DNA of 64,000 nt from positions 1-64,000 of the forward strand of contig OENT01000410.1 in the NCBI GenBank assembly GCA_900239685.1, given 5' to 3'. Source of the DNA: Rotaria macrura. Taxonomy: Eukaryota; Rotifera; Eurotatoria; Philodinida; Philodinidae. This document shows positions 35,583 through 47,640 of the stretch, in pieces. Positions within the stretch are counted from its first letter, which is position 1, and each line of letters opens with the position of its first letter. The translations under genes and the position numbers were made by a program. Below the pieces are notes generated by a model. It searched no databases. It had not been told where the DNA came from and was given only the letters and a program-made list of their open reading frames with translations.

Positions 35583-36448
35583 AAAATATACTATTCGAGA
35601 TAGGATGACAACAGTTTCTTCTCTCTGTTTTTTGAGAGCTCTTGACTACCTCCTTAATCCTTCATCTCATGTTTTCATATTATTGATATGATCATCATAG
35701 TCACAAGGGGTTGGGTATGAAGGTGAGCATTACTATGGTATGGTCTATACACTCCGTTTGAACCTATTCTTAGGCACGGATACTTTGCTTTCTCCTTTAT
35801 TTGTCCTTCTTACTATTTCAGTATGAATCCAAGTATTTTTTTTTTCAATAGAAGTCTTTTTTATATTTATTAGTAAAACAAGTCTAGTTCGTTGTGAGCT
35901 TCATAATCGAGATAGTCCATTTTCCCATACTCTCACTGTGTGAGCACCGCTGATCGGAGCTCAGTTGATCTAATAAATAGTTAACGCGAAGAAACACTCA
36001 TATCTCTTTTGCTCGAATTAAAATGTGCTAAATCTTCTGCTTAAGTATCAGTTATCCACAGCAAGTGGTGGATGTATTATTTATATAAGAAACAAAAGAA
36101 TTAATCAATAGGATTCTTTCGTTTGCACCCTGTATTAGAAGATGAATGTGAGAATCGACTTTCTCTTGATCATCCATCACTACCGCACGCACATCCATAG
36201 CTATGATTCATAGCAATGGTATTAATCGTTTTGTATCAAAGTAGAGTGTCATTATTTCTTAGACTTTCTTCACAATAATTAACATTATCGTTTCATCGAA
36301 CATTTAACGAAATACGTGACAATGTATTTTATTCGTAGCAGATGCATACTTTTGCCAGCACACTTCAAAGTGCTTCAACTATCATGGTTTTGGAGTGTAT
36401 GTTGATACCCTATAGTAATTTCTATGCTTTTGATGTTCTAGTGATCCT
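35583..36448. other. Intergenic, no gene seen
   Basis: AT-rich sequence without supportable coding frames or obvious repeats. Confidence 0.45.
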
Positions 36449-36976
36449 TGAGAAAAGTTATTATTGAGTTGTTGTGCTTTTTTTATTTAAAGTTTGTCAC
36501 ATGTTGGCTTGTTGGATACGGTTACCTAGAAAGAAGAAGAAAAAAAATTCACTTTCCTTTTACGCGACGCATCAGGTGGGAAGAAGCGATTCGACAAGTT
36601 TTAAGGTAAGGTCGATTAACGATGTAACAATGTATTGCTTTACAAGAAAAGCACATTCTTTCAATCATATCTCTTTAAATAATTTACGACTGAAAAGAAC
36701 ATAACAATGTTCTAAGTCATAGACCTTTTTTGAACTTGAATATCTATCATAATCGAATATAACTTTGATAATTGACTCATGCTTTGTGTTGACAGAATTA
36801 GCAGAAATGGATGTGATGATTATGATCGTTTGCTCTTGTTTTTCTTTGTTCTAGACATGACGACTTCAGATTCGATTCATCCGGCATGTCAGTTTCACAG
36901 TGGTGTGTATATTTTGTTTACATCTAATGAGAAGCTCTCCGCAATGATTCATCGTTCAGAATTTATCGATCCTTGA
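36449..36976 (+). CDS. Two-exon unknown gene (5' end unresolved)
   Basis: An open frame ending 36605 (GYGYLERRRKKIHFPFTRRI, WEEAIRQVL) meets a strong donor GTAAGG. The acceptor GTTGACAG at 36795 joins it in frame to exon 2, 36796-36976 (ISRNGCDDYDRLLLFFFVLD, then TTSDSIHPACQFHSGVYILF, ending SEFIDP, TGA). Frame continuity over 52 and 60 codons through a 190-bp intron supports a real gene. No ATG is found in exon 1, so a start exon is missing or lost. Coding-like sequence continues beyond the stop (to ~37310) with further stops, so it could be a decaying longer gene. No family was recognised. Confidence 0.45.
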
Positions 36977-37817
36977 TTTTATCGCGTACTGCATGTGAAT
37001 CACTTCAAACGAATTCACAACAAGTCATTCAACAAGAGATAGCGATGCAGTTTTGAATAGCAGATCTATTGCAATTTTAGCTTTATTATTGAAAACTGAG
37101 GGTGTGAAAGAAAAATATTCCTAGAAAATATATTTAGTTAGCTTCGAGTCTTGAACGAGAAATTTTACAGACACAAAGAAATGTTGATCATGTATCATAA
37201 CTTGCTATGGTATGTCTTTTCCTAATGTTGGAGTCTTCTTGTGCAGAAAAGTATGACATGCTTTACATAACAAGATTTTCTTTTGCATTAAACTGAGTGA
37301 ATGTATTTATACCGTCCTAGACATGATATTCACTTATTGAAGTAATTTTAGCATTTGTACTGTATAGACGGACTCATGAAAAGAAGCTTTCCGATCAGTA
37401 CAGTATGAAAAGTAGTCACAACACAGACTATTAGGGTTTTTCAACGTAATCTGAACAATTCTAAACGTTCATGCTCGTTTCTCATCAAAGAGAATGTAAG
37501 TTATCCCGATTGTTTAACGAATCACTCCGATGATCACAATACATAGAAGGATGAACCCTTCGATTTATGCAAAGAATTTTCGAAAAGTATGAAAACATTC
37601 TAATAAATGTAACTATTGATTCTGATATTAGTGCCAGTTTTCTCCAGGTACGAAAAACCGTACACTGTCAATAAAAAAAAGAATCCTACTCGTTAACATA
37701 ATGCGAATCAGAAATAGAAGAATCTTGCCATCAATACAAAAGTAGATTGATCGCATCAGGTAATAGTTGTAGAAGTTTTGTACTTAATCATATTACGATT
37801 GTTGCTAACAGTTAGAC
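36977..37817. other. Coding-like debris between two genes
   Basis: + strand scraps include SDAVLNSRSIAILALLLKTE near 37040-37105 and, after acceptor AATATATTTAG, LASSLEREILQTQRNVDHVS (37140-37202, then TAA). RVFQRNLNNSKRSCSFLIKE near 37432 precedes a consensus donor GTAAGT (37496). No single model joins them. Confidence 0.35.
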
Positions 37818-40800
37818 ATGTGTAAGAATTTGAGTTATATTCAATACTTGCCTTTTTTACCAAAAATTTTCAAAACTTGAGGTATTCATTAAAAATTCTT
37901 TTTTGACGTCAAGTTCATTTTTTCTGAAATTTTATAGTAGAATTCATTAATCGTTTAGATAAGCAGTGGCTCGATAAACAATTCCATGATGTTGAACAAG
38001 CAACGATCAAAAAACCTGACGAACTCATTTCGGAGATTCATGATCCTGTAGGTGACATCGATGAACATTTGCTCGATAGAATTCTTGGCTCCATGATTGG
38101 ATTACTTTTGGGTGACGCACTTGGTGCACATGTTGAATTTCGACCACATGATTATTTAGTAGCCAATCCGGTTACTGATTTACAGGGTGGTGGAACGTGG
38201 GGTCTCGAAAAAGGCCAAGTAAGAAAACTTTATTTAACAAGAAAATACTCTCCTATCGTGCGCAAAGTTATTCATCACGTTCATGAATGAAAACTGAGTT
38301 ACTTGCATCAGATTCGTTGGTTAATCGTTTATTTTAGACATTAAACCGTGAAGTATTTCATCGATCGTTATTTGAAAACGTTAACGTGATGAATCTCAAA
38401 GTTCGAATCAAATCCTAAACGACTATTTTTTGCTTTAGTTTACTGACGACACATCAATGGCTCTTTGTCTCGCTAATTCCCTCGTTGCACGCAATGGATT
38501 TGTACTATATGATCAATTGGTTCGCTACAAATGGTGGTATAAACATGGCTACATGTCGTCAACAGGACTCTGTTTTGATATTGGGTCAGCTACTACTCAA
38601 TCGCTCAATGAATTTGACAGACGCCAAAAATTATTTGCAACTGATAAGAATATACCTTACGATCAATTAGATTACTTATCTGATCAAAGGCTGCTCGAAG
38701 AATTCGATGTTTATTGCAGTGATGAGGGCATAGCTGGAAATGGTGCTCTTATGCGTTTAGCTCCGGTACCACTTTACTTTCACCAAAATCCCAGAATAGC
38801 AGTTGAATATTCTGGTATGAGCAGTCGAATTACACACGGTGATCAAAAGGCCTTTGATTCATGTCGCTATTTTGGTGCACTCATAGTCGCTGCCCTTCGT
38901 GGTGAAACGAAAAACGATTTGCTTAGTGATCAATTCTATGAAAATCACATAGATTGGTTCAAAGGTGAGCCTCTGCATTTCGATGTCCAAACTGTAGCCA
39001 ATGGATCATTCAAACGACCTGGAGGTTACGAAGATGGTATCAGGGGCAAAGGTTATATTATCAATGCGCTCGAAGCTGCTCTATGGGCTTTTTGGAGCGA
39101 TGGAGATTCATTTGAGAAAGGTGCTCTTGCTGCTGTGAATCTTGGCGATGACACAGATACAACAGCAGCTATTTACGGTGCATTGGCCGGAACATTTTAT
39201 GGTTATAAAAATCTGCCTGAAAAGTGGCTTGATAGTGTCTATGCAAAAAACTTCATCGTATGTGTATGCAAGTGGATGGCGTATGAAGCAGGAAAAACTT
39301 TAGATCCTTTAATTCCGCCAGAAACTGTTCCGTCGCGTCGAAGTTCAATTAATCGTCACGAAACTGAAGTCGAACCAAAAATGAACCCAACGACTACTGA
39401 AGAAAATTCCATAACAACAGATCGTTACCCCCCTATCATCATTTCAATACCTACCGAAAGGCCTTCTATTCAGCGTACAGGCATTGATCCACGAGGAAGT
39501 CTTGGTTCTCTCTACGATGCTTGGCGAGATCGTCTCATCGTTCAATCCAATATTTTTGTCAAAGAGCAACAACTATCTGTACAGTCTAAAACAACAAAAT
39601 GCTTTGTGAAAAAAGGAAATCCTCAAGAGAATCTCAGCGTTCTTCAATTGATTGACATTACGAATGAGTTACGTCTAAGTGTAGAATTTAATATCACACC
39701 TGCACTCGGAATGGGTAAGGTAATCAATCATAGTTTACCGATTGATCTTCAAACGAGATTTCTTTACTATAACTATTTGGATCGAAAGGAATCCTTGGCT
39801 GATCATGACGGAAACATGAATGAGTCGATTGTATCACCGAAACTGCAAACGCAGGCTACTCACGTTGTAATACAAGTCAGTTGGGGAATCGAAATGCTTG
39901 CCATTCTACAAGTATCATCTGATGATGTTTCCAAGATCGATTATGTACTCAATAAAATACGTCAATATCTAACCAGTAATACCACTGATTTAGATATGAC
40001 ACTCAATGAAAAAAATTTACTCAACAGTATTAATCGAGTGTCTGTCTATTCGAACATTCACGCATTAACTAAAATAACAAATGTACTCAAACTTTGTGAT
40101 AGAATTGCGAACGTTCGAGCAGACCGTACTTGTCATTTACCTTTGACATATACGCTTTGTCCCATACGATTCCTATTTCCAGACTACCCAGAAAGTGAAG
40201 TGACATACATTCCATTAGAATCACAAATCATCGAACAAATTGAGTTACATTTACTTCCGTTGAATTCTCAATTTAAGATATTAAAAAATTTGTTACACCA
40301 AAAATCTTTTCATTCATCGAATGAACATTTTCGTCAACGATTTCTCGAAGCACAAACTGAATTCTCCAACTTAGAAACAATCTATGAGAAAGAAATGAAA
40401 ATATTTCAGGATTCGATTATAAGCGTTCGTCGAGGAAAGAGTTCATCGAATTCAATCACCAAACAATTGACTGATGATCATCAACGAAATGGATTGAAAG
40501 CTGCTATTAATAAGACAATCAAACAACTTAAAGATCTAAAAGAGTACTCTGTCTCGATTCATGATTCGCAAGTGACGCGTCATAATGATACATATTTACA
40601 TGATAATCACCATGATGCCAACAACGAAAATCAACCAACAAATCCTAAAGGAAATGAAAATTTCAATCATTCCATCGATAAATCGAACAGGAAATTAAAT
40701 CGAAATCCTTCGCCATTTGTCAAGCGTCAGACTAATCAGCAATCATCTATATCACGCACTAAATATCTATCGAAATCACACACGACTTTTGATTCGTTAT

Positions 40801-42422
40801 TAAAAACTGAAATTCCAATCGTAGATAAGTCATATTCAAGGACTACATGGTTACCACGAATACATCCTGAGTCTTCCTTATTACGTTCAACCGAAGAAAC
40901 AATAAACATACTTATTCTTGGTGAAATTGGTGTCGGAAAATCGACTTTTATTAATGCTTTTGCCAACTATAATTCATTTGATACACTCGACAGTGCTCGA
41001 TTACATGAGCCTATCGTTGTAATTGCAGCTTCATTATTAATGAAGACACATAGTTGGACTGAAACTTCCAAACATATGCGACTTGATACCTTCGATTCCA
41101 ACGAACCAAACTACGATATCGATCATTCAACGACTCAACAATGTAAATCTTATTTATTCCATATGCAAGATGGAACACATATTCGATTTATTGATACACC
41201 CGGACTTGGAGATATTCATAGCTTGAGCAATGATCATATTCAGATGGGGAGAATAATATCGTTCATCAATAATTTACCACATTTGAATGCTATATGTTTT
41301 TTCCTCAAACCGACGTTTTCACGGTTCAATGTCTATGAATCATGTTTTCAACGGCTTCTCAATTTTTTCGGTGAAGATATTCGACGAAACATTATGTTTT
41401 GTTTTACACATTGGTTTTCTACAGAATTCAATTTAAATGATGGAATTCGTATATTTGAATCGGAGTTGAAATCAGTGTTTAAAAATAGAATTCGAATGAA
41501 CGACGAAAACACATTTCAATTCGATAGTTTACCTTTTCGATATTTAACTAGCTTAAATCATTCGTCTGATTTAAATGATATTTCAATATTCCATGTGAAA
41601 TCGAGCTGGTCAAAATCAAAATTTGAATTGACACGTTTACTTCGTTATATCAAAGTGCAACTAACCCCGTTGCAACTTCATGAAAAATCTCGATCAATCG
41701 AACAAGCTTCACTGGCTATTGAATGTAGGATACGTCCCATGTTGGAAGCAATGCGAAATATGCTGCGAAATTATGTCTTGCGAAGCAGAGATTTACCTGA
41801 TGTATCTATCGAATTATGTCCAAAAGCCGTTTCATCTCATACGGCAATGTGTTTATCATGTATGCCCTATTCGAATCGATTCGACAAGTTATGGATTCGT
41901 TACAATACGCAACATAAATATAGTAACGATCGGTGCCATTCTTGTATATGTCATGCTAACGATCATATTCCAATCAATTATCATCTTGACTATAAGTTTT
42001 CTACGTATCAGTACAAATATCAGTCCAAAGAAATGGCGGATATTCTTCGACTCATCCAAATTAGTGCATATTTTGCTAATTTTCTACTACATTCTTCCAA
42101 TTCCATTCATAAAGATCCGTTTTTGTCTGGCATTAATCGAATGATCGATGAAGAACATTACATTTATTTACACTACCAACCAAATAATATCAATTCACAA
42201 TTGTTTCTAGCACTCGAAAAGCTTAAATGGCATTATGAACGAGATATCGAGAAAATGTCTCACAAGCAACACAACTATATCGATTTGACACACATCAATG
42301 AAGAAATCAAGTATATCAGTGCCTTACCTATGATAAACGAACAAATACGTGCTATAAACGAAAGTCGTGAATTATTTATCAAGGAACATGAATATGAAGT
42401 ATCGCTGCAATACATAAATTGA
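37818..42422 (+). CDS. ADP-ribosylglycohydrolase / SNTX-like / P-loop GTPase fusion
   Basis: Three exons: 37818-37821 (ATG T, donor GTAAGA; tentative), 37959-38218 and 38439-42422, giving 1,415 residues. The second junction completes GQ|FTDDTSMA. Residues ~40-380 form an ADP-ribosylglycohydrolase: GDALG (~55), metal-binding TDDT (90-93), GNGALMR (~188-194) and GDDTDT (~324-329) are all present, so removal of ADP-ribose is plausible. Residues ~440-710 resemble the N-terminal MACPF-like and helical part of stonustoxin-family proteins (a SLYDAWRDRLI start, the THVVIQVSWG strand, and a later CPIRFLFPD block). This region is not a complete pore-forming toxin; such domains occur in many non-toxin proteins. 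A charged, disordered linker follows. Residues ~910-1170 are a GTPase: G1 GEIGVGKST (~916-924), G3 DTPGLGD (~1007-1013). The C-terminus has CLSC...CHSCICHANDH, a likely zinc site. Most of it is one huge exon. Confidence 0.85.
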
Positions 42423-42771
42423 CTTCACTTTACAACTAAACAAAAACAATATGATATCGTATGATTTTTCTATATACATTTCGTACAAGTAGATACTGTT
42501 CATTTATATGACTTATTTTAGTAGAATAAAGACAGAAAATATAGGCCTTTACTTTTTGTAAAAATATCATTGATGCATGAATACAAGTAAATTTTTTTCT
42601 AACACAAACACTACACTATCGAAAGTAAGTTGTTTCTTTTACATCATATTGAATAACGATTTATAATTTATTCGAAGACAAAGGATGTTGTACGGATAGA
42701 GATTCAATTCATGTCAAGCGAAGTAAGAAGAAAAAAAAACGTGATACTAAATCGGTTTGATGATAACAGAT
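42423..42771. other. 3' flank of the fusion gene
   Basis: AT-rich sequence directly after the stop, with AATAAA-like words (around 42525). No gene is seen. Confidence 0.4.
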
Positions 42772-42981
42772 TTATTCGAATGATTTGTGATTTTCTTGAC
42801 GCTGTTGGATAAATATTCTGACGAAAAATTGAGGGAACGCGACCATTAAGATAACAATAAAAAAGAAACTGGTGAGCATTAAAGAAAAGATGTTCGAAGA
42901 AGAAAAGCACTTAATATCGATGTTTTTAATACGATCACGAGTTTTTTTCATCGAAAAATTCTCTGAAAACGAATATTGCAT
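42772..42981 (-). CDS. Possible small single-pass membrane protein
   Basis: A frame of 69 residues from ATG at 42981 starts MQYSFSENFSMKKTRDRI and has a basic N-terminal part. One strong hydrophobic segment follows (FSLMLTSFFFIVILMVAFPQ), then a short charged tail QQRQENHKSFE before TAA. The layout suits a small membrane protein. T-rich sequence easily yields hydrophobic frames, so this is weak. No homology was recognised. Confidence 0.3.
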   Translation of the reverse strand: MQYSFSENFSMKKTRDRIKNIDIKCFSSSNIFSLMLTSFFFIVILMVAFPQFFVRIFIQQRQENHKSFE

Positions 42982-43904
42982 ATGAAACACAAGAAAATTC
43001 CATTTAGAACTCAAATAAATTTAACTAAATTAATAAAACAATCATCTGCAGTCAATCGTATAGTTCTCTCCAGCGATTTAACACTCTGATCAATCCTCAA
43101 CGTCAATTGTTCAACCATAAGGAAACATGTTGAAATGTTTTTCTGAGATTTATAAATGTAAAATCGTTTTTCATTCGAGTCAAACATCTACAATGAACGG
43201 AACAACTTAGTTGATAGTTTCTTGTATTCAATGAACATTGTCTAATTTAATCTGTAATTCATTCAATTACAGTTGAACACTTGAGTTTATGTTAATCAAA
43301 TCGATATAATTTCATTTTATATTTAAATGAGGTTAGATTCGAACATCATTAGAAATACGATAAATCAAAAGTGGAAAATATCTACTTAATCGATGAAAGC
43401 TTTTAGAACCGGAACGATATATATGTTTCCTACATATAAAGAAATGTTGAAGAACTGAAGTTGTTTGCATGATCAAATTAATATTCGTCTCAAGTTTCTC
43501 GAAAATTATTTAGCATTCGAGACAAGAAAGAAAAAGAAAAACTTCTTCTTACAGAATTCGAAAGGATGAAAAAGTATCGATCGTTAATATTGACTTTATT
43601 CTAATTTCAGTTCGAATGCATTTCTGTCCATCAATCCATAATAGAATGTTTTGTTTCGAATAGAATTATTAGTAGAAAAAAAAAGATCGATTTTTTAATG
43701 AAAATTTTATGTAATTATGTCTTGCTTAACGTGAGAATATTCACACATAATATTGTTTGAAAAAAAATATAATATAAAAAATAGTTCTCAAGCTGAAACT
43801 TGGGAAATGTTCTGAAAAAACACGTCGATTACTTTCGATAGTCCATGTTTTATATTTATTTGTCACACAGACTAGCCGATATATGCTGACAATGTAAATG
43901 AAGA
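42982..43904. other. Intergenic, no gene seen
   Basis: AT-rich; no supportable frame, repeat or RNA gene. Confidence 0.45.
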
Positions 43905-44981
43905 TCAATTCTTTTCAATTGTAAATGAATAGAAAACATGTCTGTCAGTGGTCTTCCAATTAGGATGATTGTCTAGGAATTGATCTCTTAATAAATTCGA
44001 TGAAAGAGATTTAGCATGTGAATATGTTGTTTCATTAAATGATAAATCATTGTTTATTTTAAGATAATCTTTCAAAAGAGAACATTTAGCCAAAGGACTT
44101 GCATATTTTTGTTTATGTCGTAATTTCTTCGTTAAACCAAATAAATGTCCATCGACTGTCAAAACGGGCGAAATCAACGGTAGAGATTTCCACCAAGCCA
44201 TCGATATAGGGCACGGACGAATCCTTTGTGAAGATGGACCAAAATCAAATTGAAGAGAAACACTTTCGACAGTAACATCATTGAATACACTTGATAAATC
44301 TTCATCACATTTAATGACTAAACCATTCAACTTAATGGGATGTTCAATTATTTGATTTAAAAGAGTTCCTTCGATACCTAGTTCAACGAAACAAAGTTGA
44401 AACAATTAAATGAATGATAACGAAACGAAACCTTGATAAATCCATCGATTGATTTTATTAGTACACGAAAGACTTGTCGTTTGATAACCTTTACCCGGTT
44501 TTAAATGAAGTTCCTCGTCACCGGATAGAATCGATTTATGATCAAATTGAAATTTTTTCTTATCGGATAGAAACGAAGCTTTACCACATGGCCGATGAGA
44601 AATGAATAGATAAAGACGAATCGATTTATCGAATAAATATTTATTATTATTCTGTTTTGTTAATATCGAACTGTTTCCATCGATTATTTGTTGATAAAGA
44701 TACTTTCTGAAAGCTCTTTTAGCAATGACTTCAGCATGAGAGTCGTGTAATAAACATCCATTCGTTCCACGTTGATCTCTGTCTCCACCTAAACATTTCG
44801 TTCCTGTACCCATTGAAATAACATCGATTTCATTCGATTGATTAACAGAGACGAATGCTGCCAGATGTGTCCATTCGTTCGATGAAGGTTTTCCACCATT
44901 TTCAATCGAGTCATATTTCTTGTAACAAGACAAGCTGATCTCGTCAGCTAAACTCCTATCTTCTTCTAATGATCGTTTCAT
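43905..44981 (-). CDS. ADAT1: tRNA-specific adenosine deaminase 1 (ADAT1/Tad1-like)
   Basis: Deaminates adenosine to inosine; the family's target is A37 beside the anticodon of tRNA-Ala. Two exons, 44432-44981 and 43905-44377, with a 54-bp intron, give 340 residues. The deaminase zinc site is complete: HAE (H82, E84) in DSHAEVIAKRAF, PCG (C132) in SHRPCGKASF, and the second Cys (C173) in LSCTNKINRW. Between the last two lies KPGKGYQTTSLSC, the ADAT1/ADAR spacing. The second exon carries the family C-terminal block (PCPISMAWW and GLTKKLRHKQKYASPLAKCS). There are no double-stranded RNA-binding domains, which separates it from ADAR. The start is the first ATG (MKRSLEEDRSLADEISL), with upstream sequence non-coding. 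It looks functional. Confidence 0.9.
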
Positions 44982-46741
44982 TCGATTTTGTTAATACATT
45001 CGTTTTGAACACGTCTTTTTACTCAAACGAAGAAATTTATCTAGAACACATCTTTCCCATATTCCTTAACCTAATTAACATGAAAACAAACAAATTACAT
45101 TTTCATGCTCAAATAATCTTATTTGAGAGAATGTTATCATCCATCATACTATACATTCATATATCGTTTAAGTCCACGGTATTTCCTTTGAAAAACAATC
45201 ATTGGTTCAAAATCAAGAGCCAATAAAAAAAACTTGAAAAAATGCATTCATATTGATTATAACGCGACACAGAGACATCCATTGACAATCTCGAACGATG
45301 ATAGAAAATATCGAGGATTCTTGAAATCCTCGTTTGATACTTTTCCTTTCATTGTATGAAAATCAATCATAATCTACAATTGTGAAAACACTAACCAAAA
45401 GTGCAACTTTTTCGTGTAAATCTTCATTTAAGATTCAAATGCTGATCTAGATTTATCGAATCTTTCCCTCATGCATTTATAGCAAATATGTTTTTCAAAA
45501 AAATCGGAATAAGATTTTTTTTTCATTATAGTTATCAAGATTGGTGTAACTTTGTATTAACACCATTCGTAGTTCATGAGAGTTGCTAGAACCGTCATTA
45601 TGGGATACTTCGTTTGAAAAAGCAGAGTGTCATTTAGAACTTTGCTTGTTCAAATGCACAAGCTGTCGGACTGTGTATTGATGTGCTCAAACGAATATCG
45701 AACACTTGACAAACATGTTTGAATGGAAGTGTAAGATGCTCAGCATCTAGTGACAGGCACACTCCCTTCAGAAAGGGTACATTAGGATATATAATCAAAT
45801 TTTGCATTCAACACAGATAAGAGAACAAATCCGACGGACGGTTTTACATGCTATGGATGAATCATACTTATCTTAACGTTGGGTTTAATTCAAGGAAATA
45901 TTCATCGAATGTTTAGTAGTTCAATTTCAATGCATAGAAATAAGCAAGATAAATATGAATGAAAAATGAACAACAAATTTCTATATGCGGCAGTATCTGA
46001 TGAAGGGCATTTACCTGCTTTTGTGAAAATCAATAGCGAGAATTGATTTTTTTCTTATTAAATTTACAAGTCGTGTGTTATCTGTTTTACTTCGCAAAGT
46101 AAGATGACGAAGGGTATGCGACGTGGATGGCTGTGTATGCTTGAATATTGGCATCCAGAATAGTCACACTCATCTGCAAAGCATTTTTTATTCAGAATTT
46201 TATTCTTCCTTTAATGGTTGAGAAGGAAATAATGTTGAAATTAGTTTCTAGAAAAGTAAAGATATACATTATGAAGTAATGAATAGAAGAACCACCGAAA
46301 AGTCAATCATAGTCAAAATTTCATCGATTCTCCAAACGGATATCATACGAAATTAATTGAATCGTTATGGTCTCATGAAAACAAAAAAATTTTTTGAACA
46401 ATGCAAGGATCTAAATTGCTAGAATCTTATTTAACAGAATACTAGTACCGTTACATTCATAAAAATATGTTTCTATCTGTCGTTCAAGATGTTCAAGGTT
46501 GTTCTGTGAAATAATATTACTTGACATTTATTTCAATATTTCTTTAATCAATTAATTTTCTTTTGATGTTCTGTGAGACAGAAAAGCACAAGCTTACATG
46601 CACCGTGTATATACAGTGAAAAACCTGCTTAAGCGATATTGAGATATGTTTAAATGATCCTTTCAGATCCAAACTCTCGCAATATTAGTTAAATTTTTGT
46701 TGGGACTTTTTGAAAAATTGAGTTGTACGTGTCCTTTTTCA
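44982..46741. other. Intergenic, no gene seen
   Basis: No supportable gene. A short inverted CAGCATC/GATGCT pair lies at ~45729-45745. The far end may include eroded transposon sequence belonging to the hAT relic at 46742. Confidence 0.4.
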
Positions 46742-46869
46742 CTTCAATTACAATTGACATCAGTGGAGCGAGTGTTTTCACATGCTGGTCTGGTTTTATC
46801 ACAACAGAGAACGAATACGAAGAAAAAAACAGTAAAGACCTGTTTTTCTTGAAATTTAATCAGCATTAA
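46742..46869 (+). pseudogene. hAT transposase C-terminal relic
   Basis: The frame reads TSVERVFSHAGLVLSQQRTN, the hAT dimerisation-domain signature (S-x-ER-x-FS-x-AG then R-T). It then needs a one-base shift within a run of seven A to continue as SKDLFFLKFNQH and TAA, matching the usual hAT ending. The upstream transposase is not recognisable. It is a dead remnant of a hAT-superfamily DNA transposon. Confidence 0.75.
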
Positions 46870-47640
46870 TATTAAATTAGTTCATGGTCTGTATTGATTA
46901 TGTCAACTGGTTTTTTAATCAGTAACTAATTGTTATTATTTTTTATTTATTTTTAACTGATTAACATTTTTATACCAAGAAAGCGTTATTAAATTGGTTG
47001 CTTGATGGTTTTTCTTGATAAATAAAATCTTTATGATTTCTTAGCGATTTGTTCTACTATGTAGTGCCGCTTTCAATGAACTCTAAACAAAGTATAGTTC
47101 TTTAGAAGCAGCAAAAGTGCTAAAAGACACCAAATTTTAACAGAAATCTTTGATTCAACGGCTGGAAAAGCAAGACACGTAATCAGTAATGCTATTCACA
47201 AGTACATTTCTACTAAGTTCAAAAGTAAATGTATTTTATACTAATGATTTTCAAGTAAAAGAGTACCAAGTATTTTACTTAGTAACTGCGAACCCCCCCT
47301 CCCTCGGTTGGATTGATGTTTCGCTTCGTTGTAATGTGTTTGAAAAAAAATATATGTTTATTTCTGTCATTCGCAATTACTTTCATCTATTCTCTAAGCA
47401 TATTCTATCACACAATGATAAACTTTGCTTGTTGAATATTCTTTGAATAATGCACAGCGAAGAATAAACTAATATGACAGATCTTAAAAAAGATAATTAA
47501 GTTTTCATCTGTAAAGGTAAAATTAGATGATGCTATCTTTTTTTCTTCTTCCATATTTAAATATGATGACATGAGCGATCATTCTTCTACGAGAAAATTG
47601 ACACACTGCTAGAGTATTTCATTTTGCAAATTCGTGCATC
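46870..47640. other. Promoter-side intergenic of the 7TM gene
   Basis: No coding frame with support; an open frame at 47189-47446 is T-rich and unconvincing. The sequence just before 47641 is AT-rich (CATATTTAAATATG at ~47551). Confidence 0.4.

Noticed and set aside
38341..38420. Extra exon inside the 220-bp intron of the fusion gene (after TTTATTTTAG)
   Set aside because: Joining 38218 directly to 38439 restores the conserved GQ-FTDDT block; an added exon would break it.
41680..42144. 154-codon frame inside the fusion gene
   Set aside because: Alternative frame of the GTPase C-terminal region; T-rich and without domain features, whereas the main frame has the Cys/His motif.
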